NCBI GenBank assembly: GCA_011525875.1
Contig: WYBN01000010.1
Location: 124,001 to 188,000, forward strand
Length of the DNA stretch: 64,000 nt
Direction: 5' to 3'
Origin: Melioribacteraceae bacterium
Lineage (GTDB): Bacteria > Bacteroidota > Ignavibacteria > Ignavibacteriales > Melioribacteraceae
The notes below the pieces were generated by a model. It was not told where the DNA came from. It did not search any database and saw only the letters and a list, made by a program, of their open reading frames with translations. Below are positions 17,931-27,130 of the stretch, piece after piece (positions within the stretch are counted from its first letter, which is position 1; every line of letters begins with the position of its first letter). A program made the position numbers and the translations under genes.

Positions 17931-18710
17931 ATGATTTGCAGACTTTGTGATACCGACAATCTAAAATTTTACTATAGCCAGGGTAACAGCAATCAATACA
18001 AATTTTATAAATGCAAAACCTGTGGTTTGGTTAATTATGATTTAGCAGGAGGATTAGATCAAGAAAAGTATGGCGGGAAATACATTACTCCTGCGCTTGA
18101 AAAACACAAGCAAAATCTCACTCAGAGAGCAACTTTTGAATTTATTAGACAGCATATAGATATTACTGGCAGGGCTCTTGATATTGGATGCGGAAACGGC
18201 AAATTATTGTTGCTTTTACGTGATTCAGGATGGGATGTGACGGGAATGGAACTATTGGAAAGTTATGCTAAAAAAATTATTGAAGACTATAAAATCGAGA
18301 TAATTATTGCTGATTTTCTTCAATATTGCTTTGATAATCATAAATACGACCTCGTTCTTCTTAAACATGTGTTGGAACATTTACCCGATCCTATACTAAC
18401 TATGACCAAGCTTAATAACTTGTTGAAAGACGGCGGTTATCTTATCATGGAATTCCCTAATATTGAAAGTCTAGAATTCAAGTTTAAACGACTATTGTCC
18501 CGGGTAGGGTTGTATAGAAAAAAATATAGAGCCGGCTATAAACCCGGTCATTGTAATGAATTCTCTAAGGATGCTTTTAAATATTTATTGAATTTAACCG
18601 GCTTCGATCTTATCATTTGGGAGTTATACTCTAACAAGGCAGGTAGCAGTAAATTATTTACAAAGCTGAATATCGGTTCAAAGGCACGGGTATTAGTTAA
18701 AAAAAAGTGA
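17931..18710 (+). CDS. SAM-dependent methyltransferase with N-terminal zinc ribbon
   Basis: A 259-residue class I methyltransferase. An N-terminal zinc ribbon (CRLC...CKTCG, residues 3-34) precedes the SAM-binding motif ALDIGCGNGKLLLLL (~85-100) and LVLLKHVLEHLPDP. This architecture is common in polysaccharide clusters, where such enzymes methylate sugars or intermediates. The following glycosyltransferase begins within a few bases of its stop. Confidence 0.85.
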   Translation: MICRLCDTDNLKFYYSQGNSNQYKFYKCKTCGLVNYDLAGGLDQEKYGGKYITPALEKHKQNLTQRATFEFIRQHIDITGRALDIGCGNGKLLLLLRDSGWDVTGMELLESYAKKIIEDYKIEIIIADFLQYCFDNHKYDLVLLKHVLEHLPDPILTMTKLNNLLKDGGYLIMEFPNIESLEFKFKRLLSRVGLYRKKYRAGYKPGHCNEFSKDAFKYLLNLTGFDLIIWELYSNKAGSSKLFTKLNIGSKARVLVKKK

Positions 18711-18722
18711 GTGATTAATTTT

Positions 18723-19463
18723 ATGAATAATAAACTTTCGGCGGTTATTATTACAAAGAATGAGGCGGCTGCTATCGGGCGGTGTTTGTCTTCATTGAAT
18801 TGGGTAAATGAAATTGTAGTTGTTGACACATATTCAGAGGATGATACGGCGGCTATTTGTAATAAATATAATTGTATTTTGAAAGAGGTAGAATGGATGG
18901 GTTTTGGCAGAACCAAACAATATGCTGTTGATCTTGCTTCGAATGAGTGGGTGTTATCAATCGACGCCGATGAAGAAGTTACATTAGAATTAAAAAATAA
19001 AATAATCGAAATAATGAATGTTCCTGCGGCTGATGGCTATCAAATTAAAAGAGAATCTTTTTACCTTGGGAAAAAGATAAAATATTGCGGTTGGCAAAGA
19101 GATTACCCGTTGCGGCTGTTCAATAAAAAGAAAGGTAGATTCACCGATGATATTGTTCACGAATCGATTAGAGTAGATGGAAAGAAATTAAAAATAAACG
19201 AACCTCTTCTGCATTACACTTACCCGACCATTGCCTCACACATTTCCAAAATGAACAGGTACTCGGATCTCGCAGCACAAAACTTGACCAGCGGTGGAAA
19301 ATCATTTTCAATTTCGGCTGCAATATTCTTTGGATTGAATAAGTTTTTGAAAATGTATTTTTTGCAGCTTGGATTTTTAGACGGCAGAGCAGGGTTTCTT
19401 TTATGTTTTAATTCGGCATTCGGCGTTTACTTAAAATACGTGAAGACATGGAAGAGAAAATAA
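18723..19463 (+). CDS. Glycosyltransferase family 2, LPS core (WaaE/KdtX-like)
   Basis: A 246-residue enzyme related to LPS core beta-glucosyltransferases: LSAVIITKNEAAAIGRCLSS, WVNEIVVVDTYSEDDT, the DADEE motif in VLSIDADEEV, then GWQRDYPLRLF. A GTG at 18711 is in frame 12 bases upstream; ATG 18723 is preferred because the conserved N-terminal strand begins right after it. The C terminus (LNKFLKMYFLQLGFLDGRAGF) is the usual membrane-associating end. It overlaps the next gene by 16 nt. Confidence 0.87.
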   Translation: MNNKLSAVIITKNEAAAIGRCLSSLNWVNEIVVVDTYSEDDTAAICNKYNCILKEVEWMGFGRTKQYAVDLASNEWVLSIDADEEVTLELKNKIIEIMNVPAADGYQIKRESFYLGKKIKYCGWQRDYPLRLFNKKKGRFTDDIVHESIRVDGKKLKINEPLLHYTYPTIASHISKMNRYSDLAAQNLTSGGKSFSISAAIFFGLNKFLKMYFLQLGFLDGRAGFLLCFNSAFGVYLKYVKTWKRK

Positions 19464-20554
19464 TAAATGTTCTCCATATTGATACCGAGAGAACATGGAG
19501 AGGCGGGCAGCAACAAGCGGTTTATCTTCATGAAGGTTTATTACAAAATGGATACAAATCCCATTTTGTTTGTCAGCCCGGCTCTGCGCTCAGTAAATAC
19601 ATGGAAGTAAATAATCTCACGTATTTTACGTTGAAAATGTTTGGCGAGATAGACATTAATGCAGCCATAAGAATAGCTAAATATTGCAAAGAAAATAAAA
19701 TTAATATCGTTCATGCACATTCGGCTCATTCTCTTTCGATTGCAATTCTGACTAAATTATTTTATCGTCGTGTTAAATTGATAGAAGCAAGGCGGGTTGA
19801 TTTTTCTATAAGAAAAAATATATTCAGCAGAATGAAGTACAATTCAAACCTAATAGATAGACATGTAAGCATTTCTGAGAATATTAAAACGGTTTTGATA
19901 AAAGACGGTGTTCCCGAAGACAAAATTTCTTTAATTAGAAGCGGCGTGGATTTAAGTAAGTTCAGAAATAATATTTCAAGTAAAAATTTGAGAGAAGAGT
20001 TAAAGATTAACAAAAATGATTTTGTTATTGGTACGGTTGCTTCTTTTGCCGGGCATAAGGATTATCCAAATTTCATTAATGCAGCGCGGATTATCAGCAA
20101 CATAAAACCGCAAGTCAAATTCGTTGCTGTCGGCGAAGGCAAGCTTAGAAAAAAAATGGAAGAAATTGTGCAAGCAGATAAACTTAATGATAAGTTTTTT
20201 TTTGCAGGTCATCGTACCGATCTTGCAGACTTCTACAATATATTTAATTTATTCGTACTATCTTCAAAAAAGGAAGGACTTGGCACTTCTGTAATTGATG
20301 CGCTTGCTTTTGGTCTGCCGGTTGTAGCCACTTCAGCTGGCGGAATAAAGGAAATTATTGTTAATAACGTAAACGGCATACTGGTTGAGCCGGGAAATCC
20401 AGAAGCATTAGCCAAAGCAATTATAGAAATAATGGATAACGAACAAAAAAGAAAAGTATTAGTTGAAACTGCGATGCGGATGATCGACGAATTTTCAATC
20501 GAAAAAACAATAAGAAAAAATATTGCATTGTATCATGAATTGTTAAACGGGTAA
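19448..20554 (+). CDS. Glycosyltransferase family 4 (GT-B)
   Basis: A 368-residue GT-B enzyme. The N-terminal half starts VLHIDTERTWRGGQQQAVYL, typical of LPS/oligosaccharide transferases, with HAHSAHSLSIA. The C-terminal half carries FVLSSKKEGLGTSVIDALAFG and LPVVATSAGGIKEII, containing the E-x7-E donor-binding motif. It overlaps its upstream neighbour by 16 nt and shares one base with the downstream gene (TAATG). Confidence 0.88.
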   Translation: MEEKIINVLHIDTERTWRGGQQQAVYLHEGLLQNGYKSHFVCQPGSALSKYMEVNNLTYFTLKMFGEIDINAAIRIAKYCKENKINIVHAHSAHSLSIAILTKLFYRRVKLIEARRVDFSIRKNIFSRMKYNSNLIDRHVSISENIKTVLIKDGVPEDKISLIRSGVDLSKFRNNISSKNLREELKINKNDFVIGTVASFAGHKDYPNFINAARIISNIKPQVKFVAVGEGKLRKKMEEIVQADKLNDKFFFAGHRTDLADFYNIFNLFVLSSKKEGLGTSVIDALAFGLPVVATSAGGIKEIIVNNVNGILVEPGNPEALAKAIIEIMDNEQKRKVLVETAMRMIDEFSIEKTIRKNIALYHELLNG

Positions 20555-21612
20555 TGCGAAGCACATCTAATAAATATAAGCCATACAGCGAAGAAGAGAT
20601 AAATAAATTCAAGAAAATTCTTGTAATTCAAACTGCTTTTATCGGCGATGCCATCCTAACCTCTTCCTTTATTAGAGCTTTGAAAGAATATATGCCGGAT
20701 TCGAGTATTGACATTCTTGTAATTCCCGAAACTGAAAATATTTTTAAAAAGAACAGGCGATTGAATAGGGTAATTGTTTTTGACAAAAGACGGTTATCGA
20801 AAAGAATTGGTTCATTTCTTAAGGCACTGTTAGTTATTAAAAGAGAGAAATATGACTTGGCATTCTCGGTTCAAAGCTCATTTACATCTTCTATGCTAAT
20901 GCTTATACCGGGAATTAAAGAAAGAGTAGGGTTTCATTTTCAAAAATTTATTACAAGAAGCATAATACATATTCGAGGGCTTCACATGCGGCTAAGAATA
21001 CTGCGCCTAATGGAAGTGCTTTCCAACAAAAAGTTTGATGATCGCACAGAAATATTCTGGAACTATGAGGAGGAAGAAAAAGCACTATCATTAACAAGTA
21101 AATTTTACGGTCGTAAGATTATAGGTATTGCCCCAGGCTCCGCTATGAATACTAAACAATACCCGGAGAAGTATTATGGTGAAGTAATCAGTAAATTACT
21201 GCGGTATAATGTTGTAATATTTCTGTTGGGCGGAAGTAATGATTCTGTTATCGGCAAACGATTATCAGCGATTTCAAATGAGCAAATTATTAATGTAGCC
21301 GGCGAACTCACACTGCTGGAATCAGCGGCATTGATAAATAAACTTGACTTACTGGTTAGCAGCGATAGTGCCCCTATGCACATAGCTAACGCAGTGGGCA
21401 CCGATGTAATTGCTATATTTGGTCCAACAGTTAAAGAATTAGGCTTTTTCCCTTATCGGAAGAAAGATAAAATACTTGAGGTTGAATTGGAATGCCGGCC
21501 ATGCGGAAAGCATGGACATAAAGAATGTCCTCTTAAACATTTTCGCTGTATGCTGGACCTTAAACCGGAGGTTGTTTTTGACGAAATTAAAAAATCATTG
21601 AGAATAGATTAG
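20554..21612 (+). CDS. Glycosyltransferase family 9, ADP-heptose:LPS heptosyltransferase-like
   Basis: A 352-residue GT9 enzyme of the WaaC/WaaF/WaaQ type, which adds heptose to the LPS inner core. N-terminal ILVIQTAFIGDAILTSSFIRAL is the GD(x)ILT signature. The C-terminal half has IGIAPGSAMNTKQYPEKYY, LLVSSDSAPMHIANAVGT and IFGPT, the ADP-heptose-binding side. A four-cysteine tail (CRPCGKHGHKECPLKHFRC) is common in GT9. Its presence supports a heptose-containing core. Confidence 0.92.
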   Translation: MRSTSNKYKPYSEEEINKFKKILVIQTAFIGDAILTSSFIRALKEYMPDSSIDILVIPETENIFKKNRRLNRVIVFDKRRLSKRIGSFLKALLVIKREKYDLAFSVQSSFTSSMLMLIPGIKERVGFHFQKFITRSIIHIRGLHMRLRILRLMEVLSNKKFDDRTEIFWNYEEEEKALSLTSKFYGRKIIGIAPGSAMNTKQYPEKYYGEVISKLLRYNVVIFLLGGSNDSVIGKRLSAISNEQIINVAGELTLLESAALINKLDLLVSSDSAPMHIANAVGTDVIAIFGPTVKELGFFPYRKKDKILEVELECRPCGKHGHKECPLKHFRCMLDLKPEVVFDEIKKSLRID

Positions 21613-22689
21613 ATGAAGAATTTATCAAAAATAGATAACAGTTCTTTAGTTATAATTACCGGAAGAAATAGGTTTATCGGTCAAACGAGAAAGCCTTGGG
21701 TAGCTATTGACTCTGAAAAATTTATTAAAAGAATTGAATCGAGCGGGTTAACTGTTGATGTATTTGAATTTGACGATGTCATTAATTCAAGAATCCGCAT
21801 TAAAGATAGAATCGTTTTTTATTCATTCAGCCAGAGACCCGACTACAGGCAGTATATTAAAGATGCTGTGTATTATCTTAGCTATGACAACAATTATTTA
21901 ATTCCGAATTTTAATTTTCTGATGTGCCACGAAAATAAAGGATTTCAGGAGCTATTTAAAAAGCAATTAGGAATAAAATCGCTTGATAATATTTACTTAA
22001 GCGGCGAAGAAGAACTAAATAAATACAACATCGAATATCCGATAGTTCTAAAAACTGTGGACGGCTCTAACGGAAAAGGTGTTTTTTTGATTAATAATGA
22101 AGTTGAGCTGCTACAAAAAATCAGGAAATATTCCGGTTACGACTTATTAACAAAACTTGATTTAATCCGACGCAGATATTTCAGGCGCAGAAAAAATTAT
22201 GAACTCTATCCTGACTACGAAAATAGAAAAGATTATGAGCAGTACAAGAAATATGTTAAAAAGGAAAAAAATTTTATACTTCAAAAATTCATTCCGGGAT
22301 TAACATTCGATTTCCGGGCAATGACGCTTTTTGACAAATATTACATCGCTAAAAGACACACAAGGGCAAATGATTTTAGAGCCAGCGGTGCAAAATTATA
22401 TAATTTTGATTTTGATGCGGGGGACAAACTTCTCAATTACGTAAAAGAACTCCATGAAAAATTTAATTCTCCATTTTTATCTGCCGATATCGGCTACGAT
22501 GGGAAAGAGTATCATCTTTTTGAATATCAAGCTATGCATTTCGGGATTAATCCATTTATGAAAAATCGAGGTTATTATTATTTGCAAGGCGGTATTTGGA
22601 AATATGCTAAAAAAGAAAATATCTTCGAATACGATTTGGCAGACGGATTAGTAAATTTTATCCGGAGTATAAAAGGATTTAACAAGTAA
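21613..22689 (+). CDS. ATP-grasp ligase in polysaccharide cluster
   Basis: A 358-residue ATP-grasp protein. The N-terminal preATP-grasp region reads SLVIITGRNRFIGQTRKPWVAID. The ATP-binding core has YPIVLKTVDGSNGKGVFLIN (lysine and glycine-rich loop), then a strikingly Arg/Tyr/Lys-rich insert (about residues 185-220), LQKFIPGLTFDFRA, and ADIGYDGKEYHLFEYQAM for Mg2+ binding. It overlaps the downstream gene by one base. It may attach an amino acid or other amine to the glycan; no substrate can be named. Confidence 0.78.
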   Translation: MKNLSKIDNSSLVIITGRNRFIGQTRKPWVAIDSEKFIKRIESSGLTVDVFEFDDVINSRIRIKDRIVFYSFSQRPDYRQYIKDAVYYLSYDNNYLIPNFNFLMCHENKGFQELFKKQLGIKSLDNIYLSGEEELNKYNIEYPIVLKTVDGSNGKGVFLINNEVELLQKIRKYSGYDLLTKLDLIRRRYFRRRKNYELYPDYENRKDYEQYKKYVKKEKNFILQKFIPGLTFDFRAMTLFDKYYIAKRHTRANDFRASGAKLYNFDFDAGDKLLNYVKELHEKFNSPFLSADIGYDGKEYHLFEYQAMHFGINPFMKNRGYYYLQGGIWKYAKKENIFEYDLADGLVNFIRSIKGFNK

Positions 22690-23744
22690 TGGTTTTATCC
22701 GCGTTAATTATAAGACTGCCGTATTATTTGATGTGGCTTATCGGAAGAAAAAAATCGGCGGCAGTTATGTTTTATTGTGCCGATTATCTCGATTATATCG
22801 TATTCCGCTCTGTACATAGATACCTTCCATTCGTTAAGATTGTTGCTAAGAATAATTTTGTCGCAAAAGAATTACGAAAGCACGGCGTAAAATGTTCTGT
22901 CTATCCTGCCTTCCCGAAAGCAGTGATAATGGCAAGACATGCCCATCACAAGTTTCCCATAAAAAATATAATCAAGATAGGTATGCGTCATGGCGCTTTT
23001 CATTTTAAGAGCATGATCGACGCAAAGAAGTATAATCTGTTTGATCTTTTTCTTTTTACATCTCAAACAGAGCTTGATAGGGCACACTCGATGGGAATTG
23101 TATCAGGCAAAGTGGGCGGCTTTCCGAAAATTGACAGTCTGTTTGATTCATCCATAAACGATGAGGAATTACAGAAGCTTCGCTATAGACTTAAAATTAA
23201 TCGAAGCAAAAAGACACTTTTATTTTCGTGTACGTGGGATAAATCCGGAATGTCTGCCGTCCATTTATGGTATGATAAACTGCATCAGTTAGAGAAAAAG
23301 TATAATATTTTGGTTACTGTTCATCCGTGGACTTCAAAGAAATATTTTCAAAAACTCCGACAGAATCCATCCATAATATTTTTGGATGATATGGACTTAA
23401 ATGCTTATTACCTTTTAACGGATATACTGATTAGTGATACGAGTTCCATAATAGCAGAGTTTTGCGCATTGAATAAGCCGGTAATTACATTCAATGTTAC
23501 CGGTGCAAAACGGCTTAACAGCGATATATTGAATATTTTAAATTCAATTTCGTATCGAGTAAATGACTTTAAAGAATTGCCGCAGAAAATTGAATATATC
23601 CTGGAGAATGATGACCCCCAAAAGAATCAACGCGAACAATACAAATCTATATTCTTTGATAATTTAGACGGAAATGCCGGCAAGCGTTCCGCCGGTATTA
23701 TCAAAAAGTTACTTGCCAATAAATTAAGCGGGTTTGAGGGCTAA
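22689..23744 (+). CDS. CDP-glycerol glycerophosphotransferase-like protein
   Basis: A 351-residue GT-B-fold protein of the TagF/Glyphos_transf type. C-terminal motifs fit the family: LLFSCTWDKSGM, LVTVHPWTSKKYF, and LISDTSSIIAEFCALNKPVI with the nucleotide-binding SDTSS. The N-terminal helix LSALIIRLPYYLMWLIG probably associates with the membrane. In Gram-positives relatives polymerise glycerol-phosphate; in Gram-negative clusters they decorate O-antigens. The exact substrate is unknown. Confidence 0.78.
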   Translation: MVLSALIIRLPYYLMWLIGRKKSAAVMFYCADYLDYIVFRSVHRYLPFVKIVAKNNFVAKELRKHGVKCSVYPAFPKAVIMARHAHHKFPIKNIIKIGMRHGAFHFKSMIDAKKYNLFDLFLFTSQTELDRAHSMGIVSGKVGGFPKIDSLFDSSINDEELQKLRYRLKINRSKKTLLFSCTWDKSGMSAVHLWYDKLHQLEKKYNILVTVHPWTSKKYFQKLRQNPSIIFLDDMDLNAYYLLTDILISDTSSIIAEFCALNKPVITFNVTGAKRLNSDILNILNSISYRVNDFKELPQKIEYILENDDPQKNQREQYKSIFFDNLDGNAGKRSAGIIKKLLANKLSGFEG

Positions 23745-23817
23745 TCCGGTATCCTTTAAATACCTGTAATTTTCAGTTATCTTTACACTTATAGAAATTT
23801 ATTTATAGGCAGATTTT

Positions 23818-25674
23818 GTGAATATCTTTAAAAGATTACTTAAGTTTTTTAAACCGTTTTGGAAGCACATAATTCTTGCCACAACATGCACGTTTTTATA
23901 TGCGTTTCTGCACGGCGCTTCCGTTTATCTTACTATTCCTTTTATGGATGCCCTTTTTCTCAAAGGCGAGGTCCAAAAGAAAGCATCAATTTCAGATAAA
24001 AGTTCGGCTTCTGATATACTCCCGGATTTTATAAACAATTTTATTGATTCAATATCAAATTGGTTTCATAACTATATCTTTTCGGGCGATATTTCGGAAA
24101 TACTCTTTAAGATCTGCGTGCTTATACTGATGTCGTTCCTTGGGAAAAATATTTTCGCCTACTTACAAGAATATTTTCTCGCTTATGTTGAACAAGGCGT
24201 TATCCGCAATATCAGAAATGTGCTTTATAACCATCTTCACAAATTGCCGATGAGTTATTTTAAGAATGAAAAAACCGGAGATTTAATTTCAAGGATTACA
24301 AGCGATGTTAATGTTATTCAAGCAAGCGTATCAGCAATTTTTCTTAGTCTTTTCAAAGAACCCATAACCATTATTGTTTTCTTTTTTATGGCGCTGGCAA
24401 TAAGCTGGGAATTAACGGTTATTTCTTTAGTGATTCTTCCTGTTTCAATTTTGTTGATTACCTGGATAGGCATGCAGCTCCGCAAACAAAGTTTGATGCT
24501 TCAGCGGAATCTCGGAAGTATCACTTCAATACTCCATGAAACAATTTCTGGCGTTAAAATTGTAAAAGCCTTCGGCATGGAACCCTATGAAAATGAAAAG
24601 TTCAGGGCACAAACGCAGAAGTTTTTCAGAACCATACTTAAAAAAGTAAGGATAAGGAATATCGCCGGACCGGCAACAGAATTTATTGCTGTTATTGTCG
24701 GAGTTTTTATCATATTTTATGGGGGAAGACTTGTACTTATCGAAAACTCGTTAAAGGCTAGTGAGTTCATCGGCTTTCTTTTTGCTATTTTCCAGATGAT
24801 GCCGCCCTTAAAACACATGAGTTCTGTAAACAATAAAATTCAGGAAGCAATTGCCTCAGGTGAAAGAATTTATGAAGTCTTGGATACGCAGCCCTCAATT
24901 TACGATGTTGATAACCCGCTTCCTTTAAGTGAATTTAAACAAACAATAGAATTCCGGGATGTTAGTTTTCATTATGACGACTCTGACGAACTTATTCTTG
25001 ATAGAATTAATTTCACCGTTACAAAAGGGCAGGTAATTGCTTTAGTAGGAAGCAGCGGTGCCGGGAAAACAACTCTGGTTGATTTAATACCGAGGTTTTT
25101 TGACCCAACTTCGGGTGCAATTTTTATTGACGGGATCAACATCAAACAAGTACTGATAGATGATCTCAGAAAATTATTGGGAATCGTGACTCAGGAAACA
25201 GTTCTTTTTAATGAATCGATATTAAAGAACATTGCCTATGGGCTAAAAAAAATCGAAATGGAAAAAATTATCCAAGTTTCGAAAGCTGCCAATGCCTATA
25301 ATTTTATATTGGAACTGCCTAATCAGTTTGAAACAATAATCGGAGAGAGAGGAACAAAACTTTCGGGGGGGCAGCGGCAAAGGCTGTCAATTGCAAGAGC
25401 TTTGCTTAAGAATCCTCCTATAATGATTTTTGACGAAGCGACCTCTGCCCTCGATAATGAATCTGAAGTGCTCGTGCAGGAAGCAATCGAGAGAATGATG
25501 GAACAAAGAACAACTTTCGTAATAGCACATAGATTAAGTACTATCAGAAATGCGGATATTATTTTAGTGATGGATAGAGGAAAGATAGTTCAAAAGGGAC
25601 GGCACGAAGAATTGCTTCTGGATGACAAGGGGATTTATAAAAAACTATATGAGCTGCAGTTTAGAGACCAATAA
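23818..25674 (+). CDS. ABC exporter, MsbA-like (fused permease and ATPase)
   Basis: A 618-residue half-transporter, starting with GTG. The membrane domain (six helices, ~20-330) is followed by an ATPase with Walker A GSSGAGKTT, Q-loop VTQETVLF, signature LSGGQRQRLS, Walker B IMIFDEATSALD and the H-loop IAHRLST. MsbA flips lipid A-core across the inner membrane. The position at the end of the polysaccharide cluster, with lpxB/lpxK elsewhere in the window, supports an LPS or glycolipid substrate, but that is inferred. Confidence 0.88.
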   Translation: MNIFKRLLKFFKPFWKHIILATTCTFLYAFLHGASVYLTIPFMDALFLKGEVQKKASISDKSSASDILPDFINNFIDSISNWFHNYIFSGDISEILFKICVLILMSFLGKNIFAYLQEYFLAYVEQGVIRNIRNVLYNHLHKLPMSYFKNEKTGDLISRITSDVNVIQASVSAIFLSLFKEPITIIVFFFMALAISWELTVISLVILPVSILLITWIGMQLRKQSLMLQRNLGSITSILHETISGVKIVKAFGMEPYENEKFRAQTQKFFRTILKKVRIRNIAGPATEFIAVIVGVFIIFYGGRLVLIENSLKASEFIGFLFAIFQMMPPLKHMSSVNNKIQEAIASGERIYEVLDTQPSIYDVDNPLPLSEFKQTIEFRDVSFHYDDSDELILDRINFTVTKGQVIALVGSSGAGKTTLVDLIPRFFDPTSGAIFIDGINIKQVLIDDLRKLLGIVTQETVLFNESILKNIAYGLKKIEMEKIIQVSKAANAYNFILELPNQFETIIGERGTKLSGGQRQRLSIARALLKNPPIMIFDEATSALDNESEVLVQEAIERMMEQRTTFVIAHRLSTIRNADIILVMDRGKIVQKGRHEELLLDDKGIYKKLYELQFRDQ

Positions 25675-25676
25675 AA

Positions 25677-25700
25677 AAGGCTGCCTTATCAGACAGCCTT
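25677..25700. terminator. Bidirectional hairpin between convergent genes
   Basis: A 7-bp stem AAGGCTG (25677-25683) with CAGCCTT (25694-25700) and a 10-nt loop. On the minus strand it is followed by a T run, so it best terminates the lectin-like gene; on the plus strand it sits just after the ABC exporter stop with only a short T tract. Confidence 0.75.
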
Positions 25701-25725
25701 TGTGCATTAGCAAATATTTTCAGTT

Positions 25726-26088
25726 CTAATTTGAGTAAGCCATCCATTGACCCCTGATGCCGTAAACTATTGAATCATCCCAAGTTCCGATTTTTAGAAT
25801 AAATCCGTCGCGCGAAACCGCACTTGGTTCCACCTTGATTTTAAGATCCTTGGCTTTTGTATCCGCATTAATATAACTAATCGATGTTAAAACTTCAGGG
25901 GTAGTCTCGAAAGGTTTTTGGAATCTGAACTCAATTGTCATGACACGCTCGCCCGTACCTTTATTTAATGTATAACCTTGTACTTGCGAATTAACCTGGT
26001 ATTCGCCGGACTGGATATGTTGTGCCATCACATTAGAACTAAGTAATAAGAACGATGCTAAAACAATCAATAAACCGATTTTTTTCAT
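25726..26088 (-). CDS. Secreted H-type-lectin-like domain protein
   Basis: A 120-residue exported protein. Residues 1-22 are a signal peptide (KKIGLLIVLASFLLLSSNVMA) with likely cleavage after VMA. The mature part resembles an H-type lectin beta-sandwich: ERVMTIEFRFQKPFETTPEV, LTSISYINAD, a KIKVEPSAVSRDGFILKIGT strand pair, and a final RGQWMAYS, matching the family pattern of F..pF..P.V / GF.v.v.tw / WlA. H-type lectins bind GalNAc-like sugars; binding here is inferred. A strong AGGAGG Shine-Dalgarno sequence lies before ATG. It is transcribed toward the polysaccharide cluster. Confidence 0.68.
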   Translation of the reverse strand: MKKIGLLIVLASFLLLSSNVMAQHIQSGEYQVNSQVQGYTLNKGTGERVMTIEFRFQKPFETTPEVLTSISYINADTKAKDLKIKVEPSAVSRDGFILKIGTWDDSIVYGIRGQWMAYSN

Positions 26089-26190
26089 AAATGCCTCCTA
26101 TTTTTGTTGTGAATTCTATCCCAAACATAAAAAAATTTTTGTAAACTAGAAATACAATTAGTTATAATTTCTAATTAAGGGTTTACAGCA

Positions 26191-27078
26191 ATGAGAATTG
26201 GTATAATTCCAAATATCCACAAAGAGAATATCTTTGATGTAATTCAAATTTTGACAAAAAAATTAAATGAAAACGATATTGAAGTTCTCTTTGATGATTC
26301 CGCACGTGACAAATATGAACAGATGAATATTGAATTAAAATCAAAAGGATTTGTCAATCAGGATGAATTGTTTAAGAAATCTGATTTTATTATTTCCATC
26401 GGCGGGGATGGAACAATGCTGAACACTGCATTTGCGGCAAAGGATTATAATACTCCTCTTCTCGGGATTAATTTCGGCAAACTGGGTTTCCTTGCCGAGT
26501 TTGATACTAATAATATTGATCAGTTGATTAAGGATCTTAAAAGCGGGAACTATATAATAGAAGAGCGGATGACTTTTGAAGCGGTCTGCAAAGATCAAGA
26601 TCAAGAGAAAATGTTTTCGATAAACGATATTGTTATTGACAAGGGAAGATGGCCTAAAATGATAAAGCTTACCGTAAAGGTTGATAAAGATTATGTAGCA
26701 ACTTTTTCTGCCGACGGGGTAATTATCGCAACGCCTACCGGCTCAACCGGATATTCGCTATCAACCGGAGGTCCTATTGTAAGCCCGAAGGCTGATGCAA
26801 TTACTCTAAGCCCAATATCTCCTCACACACTTACAATGCGCCCGCTTGTTCTTGCAAGTAATCAAGTAATCAATATTACGGTATATTCTCAACATACATC
26901 AATACAAGTAAATTGCGATGGGCAAAGAGTTTATAATTATCAACCGCCGGTATCGTTGGATATTTATAAAAGCAAAAATCCAATCCGGCTTGTCTCCACA
27001 AAAAGTACAAATTACTTTGAGATCCTGAGAAAGAAACTTTACTGGGGATTGGATGTGCGGAATAATCCAGAACCTTAG
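26191..27078 (+). CDS. nadK: NAD kinase
   Basis: Phosphorylates NAD+ to NADP+. Signature motifs are present: ISIGGDGTMLNTA (GGDGT), NFGKLGFLAEFD, and TPTGSTGYSLSTGGPIVSP, which binds NAD. The 295-residue length is normal. It is divergent from the lectin-like gene and convergent with kamA. Confidence 0.96.
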   Translation: MRIGIIPNIHKENIFDVIQILTKKLNENDIEVLFDDSARDKYEQMNIELKSKGFVNQDELFKKSDFIISIGGDGTMLNTAFAAKDYNTPLLGINFGKLGFLAEFDTNNIDQLIKDLKSGNYIIEERMTFEAVCKDQDQEKMFSINDIVIDKGRWPKMIKLTVKVDKDYVATFSADGVIIATPTGSTGYSLSTGGPIVSPKADAITLSPISPHTLTMRPLVLASNQVINITVYSQHTSIQVNCDGQRVYNYQPPVSLDIYKSKNPIRLVSTKSTNYFEILRKKLYWGLDVRNNPEP

Positions 27079-27130
27079 ATAAGCATGAATTCACCCGGGC
27101 TTGTCTTATCAAACAACGGGCAATTAAATA

